Notes: generated by a model from the letters alone, not told the origin. Numbered from the stretch's first letter, positions 37,559-47,959 are shown. The stretch: 64,000 nt of DNA from Fructobacillus tropaeoli (GCF_001047135.2 NZ_DF968083.1:37073-101072), one strand, 5' to 3'. Numbers and translations: made by a program.

Positions 37559-39824
37559 CGACATCCTCCCTGATTGCTTGAATGGCAGCAATCATGTTTT
37601 CCAAACTGGCGAATGATTCCGCCTCGGACCGGGTCTTCAAACCGCAATCTGGATTGATCCAAACGTTTTCGGCAGGAATTTTTTCGATCACCTGCTCAAT
37701 CAAACCTTGAATTTCATTTTGACTTGGTACCCGTGGTGAATGAATATCATAGACACCTGGACCTACCTGAGTTTGGAACTGGTGGTCAACTAGGTCATCA
37801 ATCAAGGTGAAATCAGCTCGAGAGGCTTCAAACGAAATCACATCGGCATCCAAGTCGTCGATTGCTTGAAGAATATCTGAAAACTCGCTATAGCACATGT
37901 GAGTGTGAATTTGTGTTGTTGGTGCAACGCCAGAGTGAACCAGGCGGAAGGCCGGAACAGCCCAATCTAGGTACTGGCTAAACCAATCTGATTTTCTTAA
38001 TGGCAAATTCTCACGTAAGGCTGGTTCATCGATTTGAATAATCTTAATTTCATGCTTTTCCAAATCCAAGACTTCATCGCGCAGTGCCAAAGCGATTTGG
38101 GTCACGACTTCCTTGCGCTCGATGTCCTCACGAGGGAACGACCAGTTAAAGATGGTCACTGGACCCGTCAGCATCCCCTTCACGAGCTTATCCGTCAGGC
38201 CATTCGCATAGACCGAAGCTGCAACCGTAATCGGTGCCGTACGGCTAACATCCCCCCAAATAATTGGTGGTTTAACAGCTCGGCTACCGTATGACTGGAC
38301 CCAACCATTTTGGGTGAAGACAAATCCACCTAATTTTTCACCGAAGTACTCGACCATGTCATTGCGTTCGTATTCCCCATGAACCAAGACATCCAGACCT
38401 AACTCCTCCTGCTTACGGATAATCCGGGCAATCTTGTCTTCATTGAATTGGTCATATTCTTCTTGGCTGATTTCATGGTGCTTAAATTGACGACGGTTGG
38501 CTCGAACATCAGCTGTTTGTGGGAAGGAACCGATTGTCGTCGTTGGGAACAGTGGCAAGTCTAATTCTTCGTTTTGCAAAGCAATCCGTGTTTTTCGATC
38601 TGACAATCGAGTATAGTCATCGTCGCGCAACGCCTCCACTCTCTTCTGGACCGCCACATTAACTGGGTGTTTGACGTCAGCAAAGAGTCGTTGATTTTCT
38701 TCCAAATACTTCTCGCTACCGTCTCGGCCAGCAACAATCGCAGCCAATTCACTGAGTTCGTGCAATTTTTCAATAGCGAAGGCCAAATGTTGGGCAACGT
38801 CTTGGTCCAACTGATTTTCATTAGCAACGGTATAAGGCACGTGCAACAAAGAGGAAGAAGTATTTAAGACAACAGGTACTTCTGTTGGCAACTGATGCAA
38901 TTGCTGCAAGGTTGTCTGGTAATGGTTACGCCAAATGTTCTTACCATTCACAACCCCAGCAAAGAGCGTCTTATCGGTTGGAAAACCGTATTGCTCAATC
39001 AATTGCCAATTTTCTTGCCCCTCAACAAGGTCCAAACCAATCCCTGCAAAAGGCTTTTGAATCAAATCTTGGTAGACATCCCTGACATCGCCAAAGTAAG
39101 TCTGCAAAACGACTTTGACTGTGGTTGGTTGGGCCAAAAGTTGGTCATAAAGTTGATCAAACAGTTCTTGGTCTTGTTGACTGACATCAAACGTTAGTGC
39201 TGGTTCATCAACTTGCAAATAGTCGACCCCTAACTCCTGCAGGTTAGCCAAAAGTGCTTGATAGGCCTGGACCAAATCAGTAATAAAATCAGATGGCTTG
39301 GCGCCATCCACAAACCGCGCTAATTTCAAAAGTGTATAGGGACCGATAAAGACAGCCTTAATCGAATCAATCCCTGCTGCCTGGGCTTCACGAATTTCAT
39401 CAAGTAGCCTTTGACCATTAAACTGCACATGTGTCTCTGGCGTAAATTCAGAAACGATATAGTGATAATTCGTATTAAACCACTTCTTCATTGGCAACGC
39501 CTTAACCGTTTGGTCACCATCCTGATAACCCCGAGCCTGAGCAAAATACTCATCTAATTTTGACAATCCTAATTGTCGGTAACGATCAGAAACAATATTT
39601 AAATCGTTGGCAACGTCCAAAAAATTATCAAAGAAAGAAAAGTCGCCAACTGGAATCAAGTCAATGCCAGCTTCCTGCTGGGCCCGCCAATGCGCCAACT
39701 TAATCTCATGCGCCTTTTGCAATAACTCGTCCTGGTTCAACTGCTTCTTCCAATAATGCTCTGTCGCAAACTTTAGTTCTCGCTTTTCACCAATCCGTGG
39801 GAAACCAATAATTGTTGTTGTCAT
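37545..39824 (-). CDS. metE: cobalamin-independent methionine synthase
   Basis: MetE (759 residues) transfers a methyl group from methyl-THF polyglutamate to homocysteine. Two barrel domains are present: the N-terminal one begins TTIIGFPRIGEKRELK; the C-terminal catalytic one has TTTIGSFPQT, LVHGEYERNDMVEYF, the zinc ligands in IHTHMCYSEF (His, Cys) and, near the C-terminus, WINPDCGLKTR (Cys), plus QIDEPALRE. Control is by the Met T-box upstream. The downstream partner metF supplies its substrate. Confidence 0.97.
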   Translation of the reverse strand: MTTTIIGFPRIGEKRELKFATEHYWKKQLNQDELLQKAHEIKLAHWRAQQEAGIDLIPVGDFSFFDNFLDVANDLNIVSDRYRQLGLSKLDEYFAQARGYQDGDQTVKALPMKKWFNTNYHYIVSEFTPETHVQFNGQRLLDEIREAQAAGIDSIKAVFIGPYTLLKLARFVDGAKPSDFITDLVQAYQALLANLQELGVDYLQVDEPALTFDVSQQDQELFDQLYDQLLAQPTTVKVVLQTYFGDVRDVYQDLIQKPFAGIGLDLVEGQENWQLIEQYGFPTDKTLFAGVVNGKNIWRNHYQTTLQQLHQLPTEVPVVLNTSSSLLHVPYTVANENQLDQDVAQHLAFAIEKLHELSELAAIVAGRDGSEKYLEENQRLFADVKHPVNVAVQKRVEALRDDDYTRLSDRKTRIALQNEELDLPLFPTTTIGSFPQTADVRANRRQFKHHEISQEEYDQFNEDKIARIIRKQEELGLDVLVHGEYERNDMVEYFGEKLGGFVFTQNGWVQSYGSRAVKPPIIWGDVSRTAPITVAASVYANGLTDKLVKGMLTGPVTIFNWSFPREDIERKEVVTQIALALRDEVLDLEKHEIKIIQIDEPALRENLPLRKSDWFSQYLDWAVPAFRLVHSGVAPTTQIHTHMCYSEFSDILQAIDDLDADVISFEASRADFTLIDDLVDHQFQTQVGPGVYDIHSPRVPSQNEIQGLIEQVIEKIPAENVWINPDCGLKTRSEAESFASLENMIAAIQAIREDVDEAS

Positions 39825-39844
39825 GTCCTTTTCTCCTCATCTTT

Positions 39845-40135
39845 TCTTTACTATTCTTGGCCGCACATAAAAACGCCCCTAGATAAACAATCACGTCTAT
39901 CTAGGGGCGCCTTTTGGCACGGTACCACCCTAATTGTCTGATAACCATCAGACTTACTCAATACCCCAAAATACATCGGAGCCACACAAGATAACGGCTG
40001 TGAACCGTGGCCATCTCACGCAAACTGCGCTCGACCGGCCAGTAACTCCAAGACCATCTTCTCTAACCATTTTTCTACCAATTCTCATCATCATGGCTCT
40101 CTGTCAGAAATTCGGATTAGATACTCATCTTTTCA
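39845..40135 (-). promoter_or_regulatory. T-box leader of metEF (Met)
   Basis: The minus strand has the T-box AGGGTGGTACCGTG (about 39917-39930), and a terminator with arms CGCCCCTAGATA and TATCTAGGGGCG plus T5 (about 39867-39908). ATG at 40055-40057 (minus) within GAAGATGGTCTT matches the metA leader exactly at the specifier, giving Met specificity. The stretch has no gene. Confidence 0.93.
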
Positions 40136-40145
40136 TTGTTTGTTT

Positions 40146-41306
40146 TCATTCTTTAATTTTCAAAAAGGCCTGATGTAAATCAGCCTTCAAATCGTTGATA
40201 TCTTCGAGGCCAACCGAGTAGCGGACCAAGCCATCCGTAATGCCACGGTCATGGCGTTCTTCCACGTTCATTTCAGCATGGGACATCTTTGGTGGATAGG
40301 AAATAATCGATTCCACCGCTCCCAAAGAAACCGAGAAAATCGGAATCTTTAATTCGGCTACCAGCTGACGCACATTGTCTTCACTACCAATATCAAAGGA
40401 CAAGACCGCCCCACCTGATTTGGCCTGACTACTTTGAACTGCGTAGCCAGCATCCGCTTCCAAGCCCGGATAATTAACCTTTGTCACAAGTTCCTGTTGT
40501 TCGAGCCATTGAGCCAACTCTAGGGCGTTTTGTGACTCCTTTTCCATCCGGACCGCTAAGGTCTTAATGCCGCGCATCAAGAGCCAGGAATCCGAAACGC
40601 CAAGCGTTGCACCCATGGCATTTTGGAGAAAGTAGATTTGCTTACCGAGGTCTTCGTCCTTGGTCACCACCAATCCAGCCAAAATATCACTATGGCCGGC
40701 TAAGAACTTCGTGGCACTATGCACGACCAAATCAGCACCAAGGTCCAATGGCTTTTGCAAAACCGGGGTCATAAAGGTATTATCGGCAAAAACTAAGGCC
40801 CCATGGTCGTGGGCAATTTTGGCCACTAAACGAATATCCGTGACCTGCAAAGTTGGGTTTGAAGGAGTTTCCACATAAACTACCTTGGTATTATCCTGGA
40901 AAGCCTCTTCCAAATCAGCTGGGTTTCCCAAGTCCACAAAGGTATGCGAAATTCCGTACTTGGTCAAAACTTCTTCTACCAAGCGGAAGGTCCCACCATA
41001 AACATTCTTGGTCAAAATTACGTGATCGCCCTGGTTCAACGTCAACAAGGCCGTCGAAATCGCTGCCATCCCCGTTGCAAAGGCAAAGCCCCGGGTGCCA
41101 TGCTCCAACTCCGCAATACTTTCCTCTAGAACATCTCGTGTTGGGTTCCCTGACCGGGCATAATCCCAGTGACCGAAATGATCAAAATCACGCTGCTCGA
41201 ATGTTGAGGACAACTGGATTGCTGGGTTAATCGCCCCGCTTTCCTTATCTGGTTTAGTCGTGGTTTTAATGACCTTCGTCCAATCAGAAAATGCATCCTT
41301 AGTCAT
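40146..41306 (-). CDS. metC: cystathionine beta-lyase
   Basis: PLP enzyme (386 residues) that converts cystathionine to homocysteine. It tracks B. subtilis Met[69 protein letters not shown] (Lys binding PLP) and [10 protein letters not shown]. The start overlaps the metI stop by eight bases, as in the metIC pair of Bacillus. Gamma-lyase or gamma-synthase activity cannot be excluded for this family. It is the last gene of the metA-metY-metI-metC group. Confidence 0.9.
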   Translation of the reverse strand: MTKDAFSDWTKVIKTTTKPDKESGAINPAIQLSSTFEQRDFDHFGHWDYARSGNPTRDVLEESIAELEHGTRGFAFATGMAAISTALLTLNQGDHVILTKNVYGGTFRLVEEVLTKYGISHTFVDLGNPADLEEAFQDNTKVVYVETPSNPTLQVTDIRLVAKIAHDHGALVFADNTFMTPVLQKPLDLGADLVVHSATKFLAGHSDILAGLVVTKDEDLGKQIYFLQNAMGATLGVSDSWLLMRGIKTLAVRMEKESQNALELAQWLEQQELVTKVNYPGLEADAGYAVQSSQAKSGGAVLSFDIGSEDNVRQLVAELKIPIFSVSLGAVESIISYPPKMSHAEMNVEERHDRGITDGLVRYSVGLEDINDLKADLHQAFLKIKE

Positions 41307-42498
41307 GAATTAACTCCTTTTCTACGCCAAATGTCTCTGCCACCTGTTTCTTAACCGAATTGGCCTCAGCCACATTGTCATCTGTTGCAGCAGCCAGAGC
41401 CTGATGGAAGTCTAAAATCAGGTCCGAACTAGCCTCAATCCCACAGGAGACACGCAACAAGTTTTCCGTAATCCCTGTTTTTTCACGTTCGTCCGGTGTC
41501 ATGTCGGCATGGGTTTGCACGGCCGGAACGGTCACCAAGGTTTCCGTCCCACCCAGGCTTTCAGCAAAGGAAATCACCTTCAAGGCGCCCAAGAAACGGT
41601 CAATATCAACTGATTTGTTCACATAAATACTGACCATACCACCACGGCCAGGGTAGCGCACTTCGTCAATCAACTCACTTTGATTAAAGTCTGCCACCAA
41701 GGCCTGAGCGTTTTCTTCCTGTTTAGCCAAGCGCAAAGGCAGCGTCTTCAGACTACGCAAGAGTAACCAAGAGTCGAAGGGTGCCAAATTAGGACCCGTC
41801 GTGATCAGATTTTGACCAATAACTGCGGCTGTTTTTTCGGTTTTACAAACCACCACACCGGCTAACAGGTCATTGTGCCCTGACAAATATTTCGTAGCAG
41901 AATGAACCACGATGTCTGCCCCCTCATTTAAGGGTTGTTGAATCAAGGGTGTGTAGAAAGTGTTATCCACGAGCAATTGGGCCGAAGTGGCATGAGCATG
42001 ATTGGCCGTCTTTTGGATATCAATCACCTTCATGGTTGGGTTTGAAGGGGTCTCAATCCAAACAGCCTTCCCGCCATCCGCCAAAAGCCGGTCGAGTTCT
42101 TGGTAATCCTGACCATCCCACTTGCTGAAGCGTAGATGGTACTGATTTGCTAAAAGATCAAAGAAGCGGAAGGAACCACCGTACAAGTCATCGGACACAA
42201 TGATGTGGTCATCACTCTTAAATTGGCTAAAGACTAGTTGAATTGCCGCCATACCCGAGGAAACGGCAAAGGCCTTTGCCCCATTTTCCATCTGAGCCAA
42301 GACGTCCTCTAAGACATCTCTGGTTGGTTCCGTCATTCGGGAATAGTCATAACCCGTCGACTTACCCAAACCCTCGTGCCGATAAGCAGTCGAGAAGTAC
42401 AGGGGCATCGAAATCGACCCCGTCACATTATCAACTCGGTTACCCGCTTGAGCCAAAATCGTTTCAATCTTCTTTTGCCAAGAACAGTCAATTGCCAT
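41299..42498 (-). CDS. metI: cystathionine gamma-synthase / O-acetylhomoserine lyase
   Basis: PLP enzyme (399 residues) joining acetylhomoserine and cysteine to cystathionine. It follows B. subtilis MetI from [27 protein letters not shown] onward, with [46 protein letters not shown] (PLP Lys) and [11 protein letters not shown]. It lies 180 bases after metY with no obvious terminator in between, so transcription from the metA T-box probably continues. With metC it forms the transsulfuration branch. Confidence 0.9.
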   Translation of the reverse strand: MAIDCSWQKKIETILAQAGNRVDNVTGSISMPLYFSTAYRHEGLGKSTGYDYSRMTEPTRDVLEDVLAQMENGAKAFAVSSGMAAIQLVFSQFKSDDHIIVSDDLYGGSFRFFDLLANQYHLRFSKWDGQDYQELDRLLADGGKAVWIETPSNPTMKVIDIQKTANHAHATSAQLLVDNTFYTPLIQQPLNEGADIVVHSATKYLSGHNDLLAGVVVCKTEKTAAVIGQNLITTGPNLAPFDSWLLLRSLKTLPLRLAKQEENAQALVADFNQSELIDEVRYPGRGGMVSIYVNKSVDIDRFLGALKVISFAESLGGTETLVTVPAVQTHADMTPDEREKTGITENLLRVSCGIEASSDLILDFHQALAAATDDNVAEANSVKKQVAETFGVEKELIHD

Positions 42499-42679
42499 TA
42501 ATTTTTACCTTTCCTTATTCCAATCTTTTGCACAACCTGATTTTTTTGCCAGGATTTATAGCGCGTTTTAAATTCGGCTAGTGCTAACTCGCCGCGCACG
42601 TTTTTTAAAACATAACAACAGCTTCATTCACCACGAGCGCCCTCAAATCTGATCCCGGGTTTCATCATCACGCACGCCT

Positions 42680-43960
42680 TTAAATCTTAGCCAAGGCCTG
42701 GTCCAAATCAGCGATAATATCGTCAACATTCTCTACCCCAATTGAGAGGCGAATCAAGTCCGGCGTCACACCGGCTGCCCGCAGTTCTTCCTCATTCAAC
42801 TGGGCATGGGTCGTAGAAGCCGGATGAATAATCAGCGACTTCGCATCGGCGACATTGGCCAAGAGCGAGAAGAGCTTCAAGTTCTTAATCAATTCCTTAC
42901 CGGCCTCTTCGCCACCAGTCAAACCGATAGTGAAGATTGAACCAACCCCGTTAGGGAAATACTTTTCTGCCAAAGCATGATAAGGGCTATCAGCCAATTT
43001 TGGATACTTAACCCAGGCAACTTTTGGATGGTTATTCAGGTAGTCGACCACCTTTTCGGCGTTTGAAACGTGACGCTCAACCCGCAAAGAAAGCGACTCC
43101 AATCCCTGCAGTAACAAGAAGGAGTTGAAGGGGCTAATCGTTGCTCCCAGGTCGCGCAAGCTTTCGGCTCGAACCTTGGTTGTAAAGGCTGCCGGTCCCA
43201 AATCAGCAAAGACCAAGCCGTTATACTGGGCGTTTGGCGTTGTGAAACCTGGGTACTTGCCGCTAGCCTTATAATCAAAGTCGCCCTTTTCAACAATGAC
43301 GCCACCCATCGTTGTCCCGTGACCACCAATAAACTTCGTGGCCGAATGAATCACAATGTCAGCGCCATGGTCCAAGGGCCGAACTAAGTAAGGCGTCCCG
43401 AATGTGTTATCCACCAAGAAGAGGATTTGGTGACGGTGGGCAATTTCGCCAATGGCCTCAAAGTCAACCAAGTTAATATTGGGGTTCCCGATACTTTCCA
43501 CATAAACCGCCTTGGTCTTATCCGTAATCGCCTTTTCAAAGTTTTCGGGGTCATCTGGATCGACAAAGGTCGTTTTAATTCCTAATTTTGGTAGCGTGAC
43601 CGCAAAGAGGTCATAAGTCCCGCCATACAGTGTACTGGCAGCAACAATCTCATCTCCCTGACCAGCAATGTTGAGAATCGCCGCCGTAATAGCTGCTGAA
43701 CCTGTGGCTAAAGTCACCCCTGCACTGGCGTTTTCCAAAGCCGCCACGCGATCATCGACAACCGCTGTCGTTGGGTTAGTCAAGCGTGTATAAATATTGC
43801 CGGGCTCCGTTAAGCCAAAACGATTGGCTGCCTGATCAGCGTCCTTAAAGACGTAAGAAGTTGTTTGATAAATTGGCACGGCCCGTGACCCGGTTTCTGG
43901 ATCAACTGTTTGGCCAGCGTGTACTTGTAATGTTTCAAAGTGTAATTTCTTGTCGGTCAT
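42680..43960 (-). CDS. metY: O-acetylhomoserine sulfhydrylase
   Basis: PLP enzyme (426 residues) making homocysteine from O-acetylhomoserine and sulfide. Family marks: [11 protein letters not shown] start, [39 protein letters not shown]-type loop, [36 protein letters not shown] with the PLP Lys, and [13 protein letters not shown] 43960 has AAGGAG eight bases upstream; it lies inside the 3' end of metA (26-base overlap). Presence of both MetY and MetI/MetC gives two routes to homocysteine. Confidence 0.94.
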   Translation of the reverse strand: MTDKKLHFETLQVHAGQTVDPETGSRAVPIYQTTSYVFKDADQAANRFGLTEPGNIYTRLTNPTTAVVDDRVAALENASAGVTLATGSAAITAAILNIAGQGDEIVAASTLYGGTYDLFAVTLPKLGIKTTFVDPDDPENFEKAITDKTKAVYVESIGNPNINLVDFEAIGEIAHRHQILFLVDNTFGTPYLVRPLDHGADIVIHSATKFIGGHGTTMGGVIVEKGDFDYKASGKYPGFTTPNAQYNGLVFADLGPAAFTTKVRAESLRDLGATISPFNSFLLLQGLESLSLRVERHVSNAEKVVDYLNNHPKVAWVKYPKLADSPYHALAEKYFPNGVGSIFTIGLTGGEEAGKELIKNLKLFSLLANVADAKSLIIHPASTTHAQLNEEELRAAGVTPDLIRLSIGVENVDDIIADLDQALAKI

Positions 43961-44840
43961 AATTTTTCTCCTTATTGACAATCAGGTTCAACCAGTTTTG
44001 ATAGAGCTGGCGGCTGCTAGCCGTCCAAGTGTTTTCAATCTCTTCGCCACGGTCGTAATAGCCTTCTGGGTAGTAGTTAGCTGGTTCATGAATGGCCAAA
44101 TGTTTAGCCAGGTCGCGACGGTATTCGGCATCCAACGTTTTCGTTTGATATTCCGAATGCCCCGTCAGATAAGTTTGCTTCCTCTCGGCCGAATGTAGTA
44201 GAAGCGGTCCCGCTTGATCATTGGTTAAGAGGACTTGTAAATCAGCTGGCAAATCGTCAACATCAATCACCGACTCCGAATACCGCGACTGCGGTGTCTT
44301 GAAATTTGAGAGGCCAGCGGTCAGTCCTGATTTTTCAGTGGCAGTTTCTTGGGCCAGTTGCTTGGCCTCATAAATTCCAAACAATTTTGCCGGTAAGCGC
44401 CGCTTTTTGATGCCAAAGTCTTGGTACAGCGCTGCCTGAGCCGACCAACAGGCGTTGATGGTTTGACCAACATGGTCTTTCGCCCAATCCTTAATGGTCA
44501 AAAATTCCTGCCAGTAATCAACGTCCTCAAAGGGTAGCTGCTCTACCGGTGCCCCCGTTAAAATCAGACCATCGAAGTTTTGATCCTTAATTTGGTGCCA
44601 ACAGGCATAACAGTCGGCGACCGCATCCTTTGGAACAGTCTTGAAGTGGTGACTACAGGCATATAAAAAGGTCAATTCGACATCCTGGTCCAAATCATTT
44701 AACAAGGACAAAAACTGTTCCTCTGTATTTTCCTTGGTTGGCATCAGGTTCCAAACCAAGATTTGCAGTGGTTGGATTAATTTCTGATTTTGCCACGCTT
44801 GCTTTTGGTGCAAGAACCCATTCTTTGCATTCGCCGTCAT
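43935..44840 (-). CDS. metA: homoserine O-acetyltransferase, MetA family
   Basis: Activates homoserine for both sulfur routes. About 301 residues of the HTS family. The acyl-enzyme Cys is in [12 protein letters not shown], the His and Glu in [26 protein letters not shown] carries Glu at the position (E. coli 111, Gly there) that selects acetyl-CoA over succinyl-CoA, so acetylhomoserine is the expected product, matching MetY. ATG 44840 is preferred over 44846, because the ribosome site AAGGAG lies seven bases before it but only one base before the earlier ATG. First gene after the T-box. Confidence 0.94.
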   Translation of the reverse strand: MTANAKNGFLHQKQAWQNQKLIQPLQILVWNLMPTKENTEEQFLSLLNDLDQDVELTFLYACSHHFKTVPKDAVADCYACWHQIKDQNFDGLILTGAPVEQLPFEDVDYWQEFLTIKDWAKDHVGQTINACWSAQAALYQDFGIKKRRLPAKLFGIYEAKQLAQETATEKSGLTAGLSNFKTPQSRYSESVIDVDDLPADLQVLLTNDQAGPLLLHSAERKQTYLTGHSEYQTKTLDAEYRRDLAKHLAIHEPANYYPEGYYDRGEEIENTWTASSRQLYQNWLNLIVNKEKNYDRQEITL

Positions 44841-44861
44841 CGCCATTCTCCTTTTTTAAAA

Positions 44862-45160
44862 CAAAAAAACGCCCCTAGAATCACTATAAAAGTCATTCTA
44901 GGGGCGCCAAATAGCCTGGCACGGTACCACCCTATTGCTGGCTTATTGGCCAGCACTTAAGACACTAAAGAAGCTATCTCTTAACACGGTAACGTGTGTC
45001 AATCCGTAAGGGGCTCATCGACAAGACTCACCGCTTATACCGTAACCAAAGACCATCTTCAACATTTGCTCAAATACCCGCTTACACCGACCCGGGCTCT
45101 CTGTTAAAATCAGCTGAACGTTTACTCATCTTTTCTCAGTAATTTATAATTTATCTGTTG
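44862..45160 (-). promoter_or_regulatory. T-box leader of metA operon (Met)
   Basis: Minus strand: T-box AGGGTGGTACCGTG (about 44920-44933); terminator CGCCCCTAGAAT/ATTCTAGGGGCG plus T7 (about 44870-44906). The specifier ATG is at 45054-45056 inside GAAGATGGTCTT, the same 12 bases as in the metE leader. Heptamer AAATCAG lies in stem I near 45107. Confidence 0.93.
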
Positions 45161-45166
45161 ACACGT

Positions 45167-45195
45167 ATAATAAACCGTTCTATTTTCTTTGTCAA
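45167..45195 (-). promoter_or_regulatory. promoter of the metA operon
   Basis: Minus-strand TTGACA (45190-45195), 17-base spacer, TATTAT (45167-45172). The transcript would start near 45160 at the T-box leader. Confidence 0.9.
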
Positions 45196-45340
45196 CAGTG
45201 TTTTGATTTTTTAATGAAATCGGCTAGATATGATTGTTCCAAATAAAAAAGCGCCTCAATGATCCTTTCGTCTTGCTCTATCGCCACTTGTTTCCCTTTT
45301 TAATTGCCAAAAATCGGTTTGAGTCCGCTAGTCGGCATTT

Positions 45341-45538
45341 TCACTTAAACAAGTCAAACAAACTAAAAGTTGTCTTGCTATAAACCCTGTTATACATCTT
45401 CTTTTTTGGGTTCATCCAACCCCGTCCCCGGGTTCCATAACCCGGAATCAAGGCCTTCTTAACCGCCCGCGTTGCCCGGCCGGATGTTCGAGCCGCAATC
45501 GACTTTTTCAAACTTGGTGTCCGCATTCCATACTTCAT
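45341..45538 (-). CDS. small basic conserved protein
   Basis: Sixty-five residues rich in Lys, Arg, Gly and Ser, with no Cys and no membrane segment. It opens MKYGMRTPSLKKSIAARTSGRA and ends KTTFSLFDLFK, a pattern I recall from short hypothetical proteins of lactobacilli and some of their phages, with no known function. A good ribosome site (AAGGAG seven bases before the ATG) and a TGCTATACT extended -10 near 45570 support expression. It stands alone; the run of positive charge suggests nucleic acid binding or processing of a larger precursor. Confidence 0.7.
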   Translation of the reverse strand: MKYGMRTPSLKKSIAARTSGRATRAVKKALIPGYGTRGRGWMNPKKKMYNRVYSKTTFSLFDLFK

Positions 45539-45725
45539 ATTCTGTACTCCTTCTCATCATTCTAGGTTGAGTATAGCACTTTTATCGGAACCATTCTTTT
45601 TTAAATCTAAAAGAGTGATTTCGAATCCTATTTTGAAAATCGTATAACCCTTGAAAATCAGCGACTTTATCCACGCAAACAAAACAAATTGCAGTACAAT
45701 GGTATCCGTATTGGAGGTGACGGAT

Positions 45726-46391
45726 TTGTCTAAAAATTTATTTCCATCACATGAACGACTCCTCTTTGGAAGTCTCTTAACCTTCACCGCTGGATCACTG
45801 GATGCTTATTCTTACCTAATCCACGGCGAGGTCTTTGCCGGTCTGCAAACCGGAAACCTAATTTTGCTTGGTATCAACTTAGGGAAAATGCACTTTTCCA
45901 CTGCAAGTCACTACCTGATTTCACTGCTTGCTTTCGGTGTTGGTACTCTCTTAATCAAGGTTCTACAACATGTACTAGAAAATAAAGGCGCTAGTAAAAC
46001 AACCGAACGCCGTTTTGTCCTTTGGTATATGACAGCCATTTTGGTGTTGTCTGCAATCCTACAGAAGCACGTGCCCAACCTCGTTGGTACATCAATTCTT
46101 TCCTTTGCCGCTGCTGCCGAGTTACAGGAATTCCGTAAGCTCAAAGGTGCCCCATTCATGCCACTAATGATGACCGGAAATTTCCGGACACTCTACGAGG
46201 CCCTCTATGAAAGCCTCTTCCGTGGCAACACTAAGATGGCACAAACAGCCATCGATATCGCCACGGTCATTTTCACCTTCTTCTTGGGAGCACTGTTGAT
46301 CAGTGCAACGGTTCCAGTCTTGGCTGGATTGGCCATCCTCATTCCAGCTCTGGTAACACTCATTATGAGCCAACTGGTCACAATGAAATAA
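45726..46391 (+). CDS. DUF1275/YoaK family membrane protein
   Basis: Membrane protein (about 221 residues, six hydrophobic segments) of the DUF1275 family, whose function is unknown. Recognisable blocks: FTAGSLDAYSYLIHGEVFAGLQTGN near the N-terminus and MTGNFRTL near residue 150. TTG at 45726 is the best start: GGAGG lies eight bases upstream. The in-frame ATG at 45651 lies before the probable TACAAT -10 (45695-45700), so it would be outside the mRNA. It ends at a terminator. Confidence 0.82.
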   Translation: MSKNLFPSHERLLFGSLLTFTAGSLDAYSYLIHGEVFAGLQTGNLILLGINLGKMHFSTASHYLISLLAFGVGTLLIKVLQHVLENKGASKTTERRFVLWYMTAILVLSAILQKHVPNLVGTSILSFAAAAELQEFRKLKGAPFMPLMMTGNFRTLYEALYESLFRGNTKMAQTAIDIATVIFTFFLGALLISATVPVLAGLAILIPALVTLIMSQLVTMK

Positions 46392-46396
46392 GTAAA

Positions 46397-46434
46397 CAGC
46401 CTCTGATCGTTTTTTGGTCAAGGCTTTTTCTTTT
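46397..46434 (+). terminator. terminator of the DUF1275 gene
   Basis: GCCTCTGATC and GGTCAAGGC pair imperfectly, followed by TTTTTC. Confidence 0.65.
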
Positions 46435-46489
46435 GATTCATTTGCCAAACAACACCACCGAACCACCGCAGAGCAAACTGAGTATAAAT

Positions 46490-46526
46490 TAAAAAAGGTA
46501 AGACGTTTAAAAACGTCTTACCTTCA
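46490..46526 (-). terminator. terminator of csbD
   Basis: Minus strand: GGTAAGACGTTT/AAACGTCTTACC perfect stem followed by T6. Confidence 0.88.
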
Positions 46527-46557
46527 ACAGCTACCGGACATCCATGAAATCCGTTAG

Positions 46558-46707
46558 CTACTTTTTAAAAGCATCCTTTGTTTTGTCGGCAAAATCTTTG
46601 GTGGCATCTTTAGCATCAGCTGCAAATTCCTTTGCCTTGCCCTCAGCCACTTTAGCCTCACCTTCCAACTTGTCCTTTGCTGCATCAAATTTTTCTTCGA
46701 ATGACAT
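46558..46707 (-). CDS. CsbD family stress protein
   Basis: Forty-nine residues, MSFEEKFDAAKDKLEGEAKVAEG..., made of Lys/Ala/Asp-rich amphipathic helix as in CsbD proteins, which are general-stress proteins of unknown mechanism. AAAGGAGG lies eight bases before the ATG at 46707, a very strong ribosome site, and a perfect terminator follows the stop. It was found by eye; its length falls below usual ORF cut-offs. Too short for a firm family statement, but the repeated KDxxxD pattern is characteristic. Confidence 0.85.
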   Translation of the reverse strand: MSFEEKFDAAKDKLEGEAKVAEGKAKEFAADAKDATKDFADKTKDAFKK

Positions 46708-46841
46708 ATAATGTTCCTCCTTTAAATTTGATTGCCCTCAGTATACACCAAAACTCATTGATGTAAAGTAAAATGTTATATAAAAAATAAAAAAATCAGG
46801 CCCTGATAAATGGAGTCTAATTTTTCCTTCGTTAATGTCAG

Positions 46842-47645
46842 CTAAGGTTTCGATTCCACAATCTGCTTCTGTTCAATAGTTTTATCCAGTGAAACTAGCC
46901 AGACAATAGCAATAACTATCAACGGCAAGAAAGTCAACAAAATGTCGGACCAAGGGCTGACTGGTAAGTTACCAGTAATCGTGCTCTGCCAATCGAAAAG
47001 AAAGTGTGCTACGGCAACGACTAGAATGGAATTTGTCAGTACGCGGAAAATCATGAATAATAAACCAGATCCAAAAGCATAAAATACTTGCTGATATACA
47101 GCTAAACTAGATGGATAAACAGATAAATTTAAAAGATGAAGAGCTGAAAAAGCTAAGCTTGTTGAGATAGAAATAATAATCAATCTGTTGTGTTGAATTT
47201 TAAAACGATTCAAAATACGTTGTGTCAAATTTACCAGATAACCTCTGAAAAGGTACTCTTCAAAAAAGCCAGCACCTAAAGCGACCATTGTGCAACTAAG
47301 TATCATTTTGGGTGATTCTTTGAAAAGCTCCAAGAGGCTTTGAATATTGCCATTAATAGCATATAACACAACAAAATACACCAACAGACCAAAAATTAAA
47401 AATTTTTGTGGTTTCGAAAGCGGTAGCTTTTCTTGATAAATTTTCTCTTGATTGGCTACTTTACGAATCAAATAAACGTCAATCATCAAAACGATGGACA
47501 TCAATACTTACAACACAATTGTCGCGCCAAAAGACACTATATCCGGGTGCCCAGGCTCAAAAAACGAACCTACAAAAAATAGAAAGATTATCAATATGTC
47601 GTAATGCGTTATTTTGTTCTTGATTTCTTCACTATCTTGTTTCAT
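46842..47645 (-). pseudogene. CPBP-family intramembrane metalloprotease with an in-frame stop
   Basis: CPBP/Abi (Rce1-like) membrane protease. Active-site blocks FFEEYLFRG, FSALHL and HFLFDW are intact in the downstream part. The gene appears to begin at ATG 47645 (GGAGG six bases upstream) with MKQDSEEIKNK and a membrane segment, but a TAA at 47508-47510 interrupts the second membrane helix; the same frame resumes directly with VLMSIVLMIDVYLI. It is either a nonsense mutant or a gene that restarts at TTG 47504, which has no ribosome site. CPBP proteins often act in bacteriocin immunity or maturation. Confidence 0.8.
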
Positions 47646-47831
47646 GCAAAACCTCCAATTTTTATTGAATTTCTTAAATATATCGTAACACGTTTAATAA
47701 ATTTAATGTATATTTTGGTTATTTATACTTTTTTTATATTTTTTAATTAGAGGCACGAGATTAATGCCAGATTACCCCGTGCGAGATAAAAACATTAATG
47801 GCTTTCTTCAAATAAAAAAATTACGACAAAA
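47646..47831. other. AT-rich intergenic stretch
   Basis: Strongly A+T-rich compared with its surroundings (for example the T/A run at 47700-47750). Nothing codes here convincingly. It probably holds the promoter of the broken CPBP gene. Confidence 0.4.
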
Positions 47832-47832
47832 A

Positions 47833-47868
47833 AGGTAGAACACCTTGTGTTCTACCTTTTGGAAAAGT
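47833..47868 (-). terminator. terminator of the tRNA-Leu/tRNA-Thr transcript
   Basis: GGTAGAACAC/GTGTTCTACC stem followed on the minus strand by T6; on the plus strand only T4. Confidence 0.85.
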
Positions 47869-47886
47869 CTTGCTCTACGAGCCTTA

Positions 47887-47959
47887 TGCCGACTAGCGGA
47901 CTCAAACCGCTGACCCCCTCATTACTAGTGAGGTGCTCTATCAACTGAGCTAAGTCGGC
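47887..47959 (-). tRNA. tRNA-Thr (anticodon AGU)
   Basis: Seventy-three bases: acceptor GCCGACT/AGTCGGC with G1-C72, D arm GCTC...GAGC, anticodon stem CCTCA/TGAGG with loop CTAGTAA, T arm AGCGG-TTTGAGT-CCGCT, discriminator A. The anticodon AGT has A at position 34, which is rare in bacteria outside tRNA-Arg(ACG) and would need TadA-type deamination to inosine or unmodified A34 decoding. Confidence 0.93.

Noticed and set aside
40146..42498. metI and metC as one duplicated gene
   Set aside because: They share the PLP fold but align with different Bacillus enzymes (MetI and MetC) throughout.
46842..47504. Reading the CPBP gene as intact from TTG 47504
   Set aside because: The same frame continues upstream to an ATG with a strong ribosome site, so the stop at 47508 looks like a lesion.
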